From positions 1 to 64,000 of the forward strand of contig CANQGK010000015.1 in the NCBI GenBank assembly GCA_947623175.1: 64,000 nt of DNA, written 5' to 3'. A program made the position numbers and the translations under genes. Origin of the DNA: an uncultured Clostridia bacterium (GTDB lineage: Bacteria; Bacillota; Clostridia; Oscillospirales; Acutalibacteraceae). Numbering within the stretch: position 1 is the first letter of the stretch; each line of letters starts with the position of its first letter. Under the pieces are notes generated by a model. The model was not told where the DNA came from. It was given only the letters and a program-made list of their open reading frames with translations, and ran no database searches. Shown one piece after another: positions 49,261-58,059 of this stretch.

Positions 49261-50855
49261 GCGAAAAATTATATGAAGTGACCGGTTTGTCCGAGGACCT
49301 GTCGGCATATGGCAGTAATGCCGAAATAATTTCCGAATCTATAGAGTTTTGCAAAAAGAACGGCTTTTCGGGGATTATGCTGCCGCCGGGAACCTTTGCG
49401 GTTTACAATCGTAAGGCATTGGAGCTTAAAGAGGCGCTTTTAAGCGGCGAAATAGGCGCCACGGACGACGTACGCTGGCATAATGAACGCAACGTGATTT
49501 TTGATATTGATTCTTTTGAAGAATTTGCTATAATAGGAAATAATACGAGACTGATTTTAGACGGACTTTCCGGCGTCTTTGCTTTTAAAAAGGTTAAAAA
49601 CGCTAAGCTTTGCGGCGTCACGATCGATTGGCTGAATCCCCTCTATTTTACAGGCGAGGTAATAAAAATATCGGGTAAAGAAATTACGGTGAAGCCCGAT
49701 ACCGCGCTTAAGGGCGGGGAACCGATAGTATCCTTTCAAAATATCGACCGAAAAACCGGCAAGCAAAAGGGTATGAGCGTTTTTTCGGATATTTCTTCTG
49801 TGAAGCTTGCGCGGGACGGACTTGTAAGCTTTACAAGCGAGGATACTCTCGGTCTTTTTGAGGGCGACGGCGTCATAGCCCGATATATTTACAACTATTC
49901 GCCGATAATCCATTTCTACCTTTGCGATAACGTTTCGGTGAAAAACGTTACCTTGCATTCCGGGTGCGGTATGGGGGTTATAGCGCACAAGTGCGGCAAT
50001 TTAGATTTTGACGGCTATCGCGATATACCCGCCCTCGGCAGACCAATGTCTACCAATACCGACGCGACTCATTTTATAAGCTGTAACGGCAAAATATCCA
50101 TGCGCGGCTGTGAGTTTGAGGGGATGGGCGACGACGCGGTCAACGTTCATGGCTTTTACATTACCGTGACCGAAATTTTAGACGATAAAACGGTTGCCGC
50201 AACGATAGAAGCGGCTGTGCAGGACGGGATTACCGATATTCCGGACAGGGGAGATATCGTGGAGTTTTCCGCACGGGATACGCTGCTGCCGTTTGCAAAG
50301 GGCGAGATAGCAAGCGTCGATGCAAACGAAAAGTCGCTGTCTTTGGTGATCGGCTTTAAAGCCAAGCTGCCCGATGCCGTCAAGGCGGGCTGTGTTATGG
50401 GAAATACCTCAAAAGCGGCTGAGTTTTCGGCGGAAAATTGTACGGTGAAGAATATTCGCGGTAGGGCAATGCTTATTCAAACCAGAAACGCCGTGATCAA
50501 AAACAATCTCTTTGAGGGCTGTACCGGTCAGGGAGTGCATATAAGCACCGCCGCCGGCTGGTGGGAATCCATAGGTACCCGCAACGTAGAGGTGTCCTCC
50601 AACCGGTTTATCGACTGCGGTTACGGTATTACCAAATACTGTGACGCGGTGGGGGTCGTCGTAGAGGTCGAAGCCGAACGTCAGGCGGCGGGCGTACATA
50701 AAAACATTACAATAAAAAACAACTACATAAAGGGCGAAAACGTCGGAATTAAAGCTTCGGGCGTGGACGGTATCACCATATCCGGCAATACCTTTGTCGG
50801 TTGTCGCGCCGCTTGCGAAATAAGCGACTGCAAAAATATAAAGGGCCGTCAATAA
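49257..50855 (+). CDS. Right-handed beta-helix enzyme, GH110 (alpha-galactosidase)-like
   Basis: NTDATHFISCNGKISMRGCEFEGMGDDAVNVHGFYITV...IRGRAMLIQTRNAVIKNNLFEGCTGQGVHISTAAGWWES. Confidence 0.6.
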   Translation: MSEKLYEVTGLSEDLSAYGSNAEIISESIEFCKKNGFSGIMLPPGTFAVYNRKALELKEALLSGEIGATDDVRWHNERNVIFDIDSFEEFAIIGNNTRLILDGLSGVFAFKKVKNAKLCGVTIDWLNPLYFTGEVIKISGKEITVKPDTALKGGEPIVSFQNIDRKTGKQKGMSVFSDISSVKLARDGLVSFTSEDTLGLFEGDGVIARYIYNYSPIIHFYLCDNVSVKNVTLHSGCGMGVIAHKCGNLDFDGYRDIPALGRPMSTNTDATHFISCNGKISMRGCEFEGMGDDAVNVHGFYITVTEILDDKTVAATIEAAVQDGITDIPDRGDIVEFSARDTLLPFAKGEIASVDANEKSLSLVIGFKAKLPDAVKAGCVMGNTSKAAEFSAENCTVKNIRGRAMLIQTRNAVIKNNLFEGCTGQGVHISTAAGWWESIGTRNVEVSSNRFIDCGYGITKYCDAVGVVVEVEAERQAAGVHKNITIKNNYIKGENVGIKASGVDGITISGNTFVGCRAACEISDCKNIKGRQ

Positions 50856-50881
50856 CGGCAAAATTTATCCGGAGGGAAATT

Positions 50882-51505
50882 ATGAAAATAGTATTTCAAG
50901 GAGACAGCATTACCGATTGGCACAGAAACCGTGAGGATTTTTATGATCTGGGCGAGGGCTATCCCGTTTACTGCGCCGATATTTTAAGAAGTAAAATGCC
51001 CGATACGGAATTTACCTTTATCAACCGGGGAATTTCGGGCGATCACATACACGAGGTGGCGGCGCGGATAAAAACCGAATGTATCGATTACGCTCCCGAC
51101 CTTGTAAGCCTGCTTGTGGGGATAAACGACGTCGGCTCCGAGGCGGGCGGAATTTCGGGCTACAGCGCAAAACAATTCGAAAAAGACTACCGCGATACGG
51201 TAAATAGGCTTAAAACCGAGTGCGGCTGCAGGCTTATTTTAATGGAGCCGTTTATGCTTCGCAACGATCCGTATTTTGCCGTTCGGTATCCTCTGCTTGC
51301 CGAGCGGATAGATATTGTAAGACAAATTGCAAAAGAATATGCCGACAGGTATATCGCGTTGGACGGTTTATTCGCGCAAATGTGCGTATTAAAGCCGGAG
51401 GAATATTGGTCGCCCGACGGAGTACACCCCTCTGCCGCGGGCGCCGAGGTTATCGCCGGGGTTTTGAGTGACGCCGTTATTTCGCTTGCGGAGGAAATGC
51501 GCTAA
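50882..51505 (+). CDS. SGNH/GDSL-family hydrolase (esterase)
   Basis: IVFQGDSITDWHRN, NRGISGD, LLVGINDVG, SPDGVHPSAAG. ATG at 50882 with GGAGGG RBS. Confidence 0.9.
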   Translation: MKIVFQGDSITDWHRNREDFYDLGEGYPVYCADILRSKMPDTEFTFINRGISGDHIHEVAARIKTECIDYAPDLVSLLVGINDVGSEAGGISGYSAKQFEKDYRDTVNRLKTECGCRLILMEPFMLRNDPYFAVRYPLLAERIDIVRQIAKEYADRYIALDGLFAQMCVLKPEEYWSPDGVHPSAAGAEVIAGVLSDAVISLAEEMR

Positions 51506-52812
51506 TGCTTACGGGAATTATCGACGGGATGGTCATGCAGCGCGACGATAAAAATCTTTCGGATATAACGGTCTATTGCCGAGAAGGCATAAAAACCGCC
51601 GAATATTCGTCCGGCGAGGCTTCGGGTAAAATTTCGGTTGAGCACAAGGAAAAGAGTAAATACCGACTGCGCGGCATTCCCGCGGGCGGACCGTATACAC
51701 TTACGGTAAACGGTGAACGGTTTTACGATATATACGTCGGCGATTTGTGGATTTTGGCAGGGCAGTCAAATATGCAGGGAGTAGGCAGACTGCGCCCGGA
51801 CGATTATAACCCCGACCGTGACGAAAAGGTAAGAGCCTATTATATGGACGGTAGATGGCGTGCGGCAAAGCACCCGCTTCATGCCGCCTGGATCGAAAAC
51901 GGCCGCGTATTTACGGAGGATATAAGCTACGAAATCCCGAAAGACAAATATCAGGGTGTGGGTCCGGGGCTTCAATTCGCCCGCGTTTTAAAAAACGAAA
52001 CACGCGTGCCTCAGGGACTTATCTGCACGGCGTACGGCGGCTCGAGCCTTGAGCTGTGGCGTCCGTTTGACGGAATGTTGTATAACGCCTTATATAACAG
52101 ATTTATAAAAAACGGCGCCAATGCCGCGGGTATGCTCTGGTTTCAGGGCTGTGCCGACGCCTTTGACGGCGCGGCAGACGGGTTTGAGAGCAATACCGTC
52201 GCGTTTTTTGACGCCGTGCGCAAAAGCATGGGCGTATTTCCCATAATTCAGTTTCAAATAGGCAGGGTGGTGCATCCCGCGCTGCCGGGGCTTTGCGAAA
52301 ATTGGATGAAAATTCGCGATTTTCAGCGTACCCTTTATAAAAAGACGGATTGGCTTTATACGGTGAGCAGTATAGGCTGTGAGCTTGACGATCTTATTCA
52401 CATAAGCGCCGATTCGGCGGATAATCTGGGAAAAAACGCCGCAAATATTATGCTAAGGCTTAAAAACCGGCGAATACAGCCTCCCGATTTGCAAAGCGTT
52501 ACCCTTTGTAAGGATGAAAAATCGGGAAAAGCCGTTATAAAAATTAAATTTCAAAATATATCCGGCGATTTAAAATCCGAGGGACGCCCTTCGGGATTTA
52601 CCTTGTCGGATGAGCCGTATAAAATCGTAAACGATACGATTTTCGATATTAAGCTTAAGGGCGATACGGCGTTTTTATATCTTTGGCAGACCGAAAACGA
52701 GGCTTTGGGAAGATACCTCTGCTACGGGTTCGGACTTAATCCGTATTGTAACATAACAGACGGTTCGGGCAGCTCATTACCCTGCTTTGGACCGATTGAA
52801 ATCAAGGAGTGA
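51505..52812 (+). CDS. Sialate O-acetylesterase-like (SASA family) esterase, cytoplasmic
   Basis: LWILAGQSNMQGVG; VPQGLICTAYGGSSLELWRP; AAGMLWFQGCADAF. Confidence 0.85.
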   Translation: MLTGIIDGMVMQRDDKNLSDITVYCREGIKTAEYSSGEASGKISVEHKEKSKYRLRGIPAGGPYTLTVNGERFYDIYVGDLWILAGQSNMQGVGRLRPDDYNPDRDEKVRAYYMDGRWRAAKHPLHAAWIENGRVFTEDISYEIPKDKYQGVGPGLQFARVLKNETRVPQGLICTAYGGSSLELWRPFDGMLYNALYNRFIKNGANAAGMLWFQGCADAFDGAADGFESNTVAFFDAVRKSMGVFPIIQFQIGRVVHPALPGLCENWMKIRDFQRTLYKKTDWLYTVSSIGCELDDLIHISADSADNLGKNAANIMLRLKNRRIQPPDLQSVTLCKDEKSGKAVIKIKFQNISGDLKSEGRPSGFTLSDEPYKIVNDTIFDIKLKGDTAFLYLWQTENEALGRYLCYGFGLNPYCNITDGSGSSLPCFGPIEIKE

Positions 52813-52817
52813 AGAAA

Positions 52818-55349
52818 ATGTCTTTGTACACATCAAAAAATTATGCGCGCGTAGCTTTTCCGTTGGGAGGTATCGGCACGGGCGGCATAAACCTTGCCGG
52901 AAACGGCGCTTTGACCGATTGCAGTTTTTACAATATGCCCGCAAGGCATACACCCGCCTATTTTTCAAGCTTTGCCGTTAAGGCGGAGCGGGACGGCGAG
53001 CTTATAGACGCGCGGTTTTTAAACGGCGATTACACCGTGCCCGATTACGATAATTTTTCCGGCAGAAAATGGGTGCTCGGCTGTGTAAAGCATTTTGAAA
53101 ATTGCGAATTTAGGGGTGAGTTTCCCTTTGCGCAGGTAAAGTTTACCGACCGGCATTTCCCGGGAGAGGTTTCGCTTGACGCTTTTAATCCGTTTATTCC
53201 CTCAAACTATCACGACAGCAGTATACCGGCGGCGTTTTTTACCGTAAAGTTTAAAAATACGTCGGATAAACCTACCGAATATACGACCGCCTTTTCCTTT
53301 ACCAATCTTTTGCACAAGCCGGGCGAGCATCGCTTTTTGTCGGAAAGAAAATATCCCACCGTCACAATGGAGTCGTACGACGGCACGCAGGGCATTTCTT
53401 TGGCTACCGATTGCGAGGATTACGCTTATCAGGAATATTGGTTCCGTCCGTCTGAATATCTGCCTTTTTGGTTAAGCTTCGACCGCATACGCCTGTTTTT
53501 CGGCGATTTTGCAAAACCCGGGAAAATCAAAAACCGCCATTATTCTAAGCCTAAGGACCAAATCGGCATACCGGATACCGCTACCGTTACGGCTTCGGTT
53601 AAGCTCGCTCCCGGCGAGGAAAAGGAAATGCGCTTCGTTTTAAGCTGGTACGTGCCTTATTACAAAAAAACCAAAAACGACAGCGACGATGAGATTTTAA
53701 AAAATTATTATACTACGATGTTCGAAAGCTCTGCCGACGTGGCGGAATATTGCTTTGAAAATCGCACCCGACTTTATAACGATACCAAGGCTTTTAAGGA
53801 TACTCTGTTTTCGTCAAATATGCCGGAAGAAGTTATTGACGCGATACAGGCTAATTTGGCAACCTTAAAAACCCCCACATGTCTTCGTGACGGCGACGGC
53901 CATTTTTGGGGCTGGGAAGGTATGCAGGACGACGAAGGCGACTGCTACGGCACCTGTCAGCATGTTTGGAATTACGCCTATGCGCTGCCGTTTTTATTTC
54001 CGAAGCTCGAAAAGCAGCTGCGGGTGGACGAATTTCATTACAGTTTGAGCAAAGAAGGCAGAATGAATTTCAGAATGCCGCTTCCCATGCGCGATAATAC
54101 CGCTCCGATAAACGGCACAAACGCGCGAATGTTGTCAAGTTGCATTGACGGGCAAATGGGATCGGTCATGAAAACTTATCGCGAATGGAAAATATCGGGC
54201 GATAACGAATGGCTTGCCGAGCAATGGAGCTCGGTGAAAAAATGTTTGGAATTTGCCTGGAGCAAGGATAATACTTGCCTTTGGGATCCCGAGCGTTCGG
54301 GCGTTATTACCGGGCGTCAGCACAATACCCTTGATATTGAGGTTTTCGGCGTTCACGCATGGCTTACGGGGCTTTATCACGGAGCATTGCTTGCCGGCGC
54401 GCAGATGGCGGACGCTATGGGCGAGCCCGATACGGCGCGGGATTACCTCGAGCTTTATCGCAAAGGACACGAATGGCTCGAAGAAAACACCTTTAACGGT
54501 GAATATTACGTTCAACATTTGGATTTAAATGATAAAAAGATACTCGATCCGTACGATCCGGAAGCCATAAAAATGTATTGGAACGAGGAGCTTTCCGAAA
54601 TCTGTTTTCAGCTCGGAGACGCCTGCGAAATAGATCAGGTTCTGGCGGATTTTCACGCTTCGCTTATGGGCTTGCCCGAGGTATTCGACCATGCCCACAG
54701 AGTGAGCGCTTTAAAGGCGCTTTACCGCTATAATTTCATGCCTATGCGCGAGCTTGTAAACAGCTGCCGTATTTTTGCAAGCAACGACGAAAAGGGGCTT
54801 ATAATGTGCAGTTGGCCTGAGGGCGCCAAAAAGCCCGAATCCCCGATTATGTACAGCGAGGAATGCATGACGGGCTTTGAATATGCCGCCGCATGTAATA
54901 TGCTGATTTGCGGTATGGAAAAGGAAGCGCTCGAAATCGTGCGGGCTGTGCGCGAACGCTACGACGGCGAAAAGCGCAACCCCTGGTCCGAAATAGAGTG
55001 CGGCGCAAGCTACGCAAGGGCTATGTCGAGCTATGCGTTTTTGCTTGCCTACAGCGGCTTTAAATACGATATGACGAAAAATTGTATCGGCTTTAAGCCT
55101 ATAAGAAACGGAAAATATTTCTGGTCTGTAGACGGCGCCTGGGGCAGTGCCGAGATATCCGAAACCGAGCTTAATATTCGGTTGCTTTACGGCGAAATAA
55201 AATTAAACCGGATAATAACCCCCTTCGATAAGATAACCAAAACGGCATTAAACGGCTCCGAAATTGACTTTACCGCGCAAAACGAAACCGCCGTTTGCGA
55301 CGCGGACCTTCAAAGAAACGACCTATTGACCGTTTACGGATTGAAATAA
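52818..55349 (+). CDS. GH116-like (beta-glucosidase/GBA2-like) glycoside hydrolase, cytoplasmic
   Basis: FPLGGIGTGGINLAGNGALTDCSFYN; YGTCQHVWNYAYALPFLFPKLE; ITGRQHNTLDIEVFGVHAWLTGLYHGALLA. ATG 52818 with AAGGAG RBS. Confidence 0.8.
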   Translation: MSLYTSKNYARVAFPLGGIGTGGINLAGNGALTDCSFYNMPARHTPAYFSSFAVKAERDGELIDARFLNGDYTVPDYDNFSGRKWVLGCVKHFENCEFRGEFPFAQVKFTDRHFPGEVSLDAFNPFIPSNYHDSSIPAAFFTVKFKNTSDKPTEYTTAFSFTNLLHKPGEHRFLSERKYPTVTMESYDGTQGISLATDCEDYAYQEYWFRPSEYLPFWLSFDRIRLFFGDFAKPGKIKNRHYSKPKDQIGIPDTATVTASVKLAPGEEKEMRFVLSWYVPYYKKTKNDSDDEILKNYYTTMFESSADVAEYCFENRTRLYNDTKAFKDTLFSSNMPEEVIDAIQANLATLKTPTCLRDGDGHFWGWEGMQDDEGDCYGTCQHVWNYAYALPFLFPKLEKQLRVDEFHYSLSKEGRMNFRMPLPMRDNTAPINGTNARMLSSCIDGQMGSVMKTYREWKISGDNEWLAEQWSSVKKCLEFAWSKDNTCLWDPERSGVITGRQHNTLDIEVFGVHAWLTGLYHGALLAGAQMADAMGEPDTARDYLELYRKGHEWLEENTFNGEYYVQHLDLNDKKILDPYDPEAIKMYWNEELSEICFQLGDACEIDQVLADFHASLMGLPEVFDHAHRVSALKALYRYNFMPMRELVNSCRIFASNDEKGLIMCSWPEGAKKPESPIMYSEECMTGFEYAAACNMLICGMEKEALEIVRAVRERYDGEKRNPWSEIECGASYARAMSSYAFLLAYSGFKYDMTKNCIGFKPIRNGKYFWSVDGAWGSAEISETELNIRLLYGEIKLNRIITPFDKITKTALNGSEIDFTAQNETAVCDADLQRNDLLTVYGLK

Positions 55350-55362
55350 CGGGAGAACCGGT

Positions 55363-58059
55363 ATGATGAAAAATATTGAAGTAACGGTCGGATTATTGCC
55401 AGATTTCGATATAAAAATCGAAGCGCCGGTAAGCGCCGCCGATTTGGGCGGCGCGGCATTGCCGGAAATTAAGGGCTCTGCGGATAAAAGCGCGCCGGTG
55501 ATTTCGGGCTTTACCGACCTTACCTTTCCGGACGAAACGCTGTCAGTTTGCGGGGAAGGCCTTCGCCGCGCTTCGCTTATAGTTTGGTCGGAGGGCAGTT
55601 TGAAAAGAATTACTCCGCTTCGCAGTGACGATACCAAGCTGCAGGCGGTTATTCCCGCCGATACGCAAAAATCCATGCTTATAGTCTGGCCCGAAAACGA
55701 AAACGGTATAGGCGCGCCCGTACGGGTGAACGCTCCCACATGTTGGTTCAGCGATACCGGACGCCTGCTTGCAAATACGGACGAGCAGGAAATACGGCTT
55801 TTCGGCAAAAGTCTTTTCATAGAGGGTAAAAAGCCTTCGGTTACCGCAATTTGCAAAGATAAATCGGTCAAAGCGGAAATTGTAAGCGCCAATCCTTATC
55901 GGCTGACAATAAAGTTGAATGCCCGCTTTTACGAGGGCGAAGAGTGCCGCTTTTATATTCACAACGGTACGGGCGGGAAATACGGCTTCGGCGAACCGTT
56001 TGAGCTGACCGCCCGGAAAATAACGCGAAAGCCCGCAAAAGAGCTTCCGACGCTTTTTGCAGAGGATTTCGGCGCCGTTGCCGACGACGGAAAAGACGAT
56101 TCTGAGGCTTTCGAAAGGGCGCTCGAAGCGGCGGCACAGCTTGGCGGCGCGGTATTGCAATTGGGCAAGGGCGAGTATAATTTCCGAAAAACGCTGTATA
56201 TTCCTGACCGTTTCCCGAACGGGCTTTATATCCGCGGCAGAGGAGCGGGGGATTATGATTTTGCTTCGAAGCTTTTACCCGACGAATACGAGCACCGCGG
56301 TATCGGCGGGGATCATACGGTATTAAGGTTCCTTTCGGCAAAATCTGTTCCCGAAAATACGATCCGTATAGAGGGAGACAATATTTCATTATGCGACATG
56401 ACGGTTTTCGGAGCCGACGGGCATGCGCCGGGATATTCTATGGCACATGGCTATACCGTGCATCTTGCCGGCAGGGATATAACGCTTGAGCGGGTGCGTA
56501 TGATAAAGGCGGATCTGCGGGATTTTAACGACGATCCAAAGGCGCGGCTTATGTGCTCAAACCACGTTTTTGTCGCTGGAGGAAGCCGAAATATAGATAT
56601 TCTTAATTGCGAATTTCATACCAAGGCGTGCGCCGTATGGATAAATCATTACGAGGGAACCGACCAGTCGGTTCTGTTTAACGACAGTACGCAGGTGCGC
56701 AACCTGCGGATCGCAAATTGCCGCTTTTACGGCTATACCACACCGTACGTTCATCCCGACGGCAGAAAACCGATCGCGGACGAGGGGGAGGTTTCCCGCG
56801 GAATTACCGCGATGAATTGCAGCGACGTTATCGTGGAGCATAATCATTTTGAAGCGATCGACATGGAGCACGATTTTGTTCTCACGCGCACCATGTATAT
56901 CCCCATATCGGCAAACCGTATGTATATTGCCGAAAACGTCATGAAAAACGTCGGCTCTACGCCCGGAACGGGATTTGATGGAAATACCGGCGAACAGATT
57001 TTATTCCACGGCGGTATGCATTTGGGCGGTATTTACAATATACTCAAAAGCGAGGGCAAAAAGCTTACCGTCAGAACCGACAATATTCAGGTCAAGGACG
57101 AAAACGGCGAGTATATCAAGCCGGATACGGTTATTACCAACGCCGGAAGCCGCATACAGGACGGACTCAAAGAGGGCAAACGCGGTATGGCGTTTATATG
57201 CGGCGGCAAGGGCACCGGTCAGATACGTGAAATAGAGTCCTATGACATACGCGAAAATACGGTGGTATTTCGGCTGTCCGAACCTTGGATCATCGAGCCC
57301 GACGAAAACAGCATCGTGGTGGAAACGGCGCCGTTTCGTGAGAATATCGTATATAAAAATCATATTTTTAAGGAAAAACCGACTATGGCACAGGGCTTTA
57401 AATCGGGTGGAGTGCTTATGTTTTTTGATTCCTACGGCAATATTATCGCGGAAAACACCTTTTCCAACTTGGCATTCGGCGTGGCGCTCAATACCGCCTT
57501 TAAAGCGCCGCTTTCCTGGAATACCGTACGCGACAATACCTTTAGCGGTATTGCCGAGGCTTACAAGGACGCCATGCAGGGCGGGGATTCCACCCGAAAT
57601 TCCACCTTTTTCTGCGAATCGGTTGTGGGTAACGCGGGCGAGACCGCCGGCTGGGATGATTATAATATATGGTACACGGCGGGCGACGTGTTTCGCAACA
57701 ATCGCTGCAGCGACGGCGATACCGCCGCGGAGCTTGCTACCAACCGCTGGCATAATCTGAGGAACCGAGAGGGCCTGCAACGGTATTTCGGTGAAGAAAA
57801 GGGAAACGCTCTGACGGTTATAGAAAACAACACCTTTAACGGCGTAGCGGACGGTATACTTATAGGCAATCCCGCATATTGGAGCCTTATTCGCAATAAT
57901 ATCTATATACCGAAGCGCAAGGACGGCTATTCCGGGAAACCGCTTATCAACGATCAGCCGCTTACCAATTTTAAGCTTTTATATATGGAAAACGATGAGG
58001 TGGTTTTGGACGAAAACCGTACTGCGCGCACCCTTAAGAAGGGAGAAAGCGAACCATGA
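55363..58059 (+). CDS. Leaderless TIG-like/beta-helix protein (paralogue)
   Basis: No signal peptide; APVISGFTDLTFPDETLSVCGEGLRRASLIVWSEG; HNGTGGKYGFGEPFELTA; AEDFGAVADDGKDDSEAFERALEAAAQLGGAVLQLGKGEYNF. Confidence 0.75.
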   Translation: MMKNIEVTVGLLPDFDIKIEAPVSAADLGGAALPEIKGSADKSAPVISGFTDLTFPDETLSVCGEGLRRASLIVWSEGSLKRITPLRSDDTKLQAVIPADTQKSMLIVWPENENGIGAPVRVNAPTCWFSDTGRLLANTDEQEIRLFGKSLFIEGKKPSVTAICKDKSVKAEIVSANPYRLTIKLNARFYEGEECRFYIHNGTGGKYGFGEPFELTARKITRKPAKELPTLFAEDFGAVADDGKDDSEAFERALEAAAQLGGAVLQLGKGEYNFRKTLYIPDRFPNGLYIRGRGAGDYDFASKLLPDEYEHRGIGGDHTVLRFLSAKSVPENTIRIEGDNISLCDMTVFGADGHAPGYSMAHGYTVHLAGRDITLERVRMIKADLRDFNDDPKARLMCSNHVFVAGGSRNIDILNCEFHTKACAVWINHYEGTDQSVLFNDSTQVRNLRIANCRFYGYTTPYVHPDGRKPIADEGEVSRGITAMNCSDVIVEHNHFEAIDMEHDFVLTRTMYIPISANRMYIAENVMKNVGSTPGTGFDGNTGEQILFHGGMHLGGIYNILKSEGKKLTVRTDNIQVKDENGEYIKPDTVITNAGSRIQDGLKEGKRGMAFICGGKGTGQIREIESYDIRENTVVFRLSEPWIIEPDENSIVVETAPFRENIVYKNHIFKEKPTMAQGFKSGGVLMFFDSYGNIIAENTFSNLAFGVALNTAFKAPLSWNTVRDNTFSGIAEAYKDAMQGGDSTRNSTFFCESVVGNAGETAGWDDYNIWYTAGDVFRNNRCSDGDTAAELATNRWHNLRNREGLQRYFGEEKGNALTVIENNTFNGVADGILIGNPAYWSLIRNNIYIPKRKDGYSGKPLINDQPLTNFKLLYMENDEVVLDENRTARTLKKGESEP

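Noticed and set aside
57001-57780. 259-aa minus-strand ORF (and similar long antisense ORFs at 46879 and 55543)
   Set aside because: Antisense to conserved beta-helix/glycosidase genes; translations show no domain signature.
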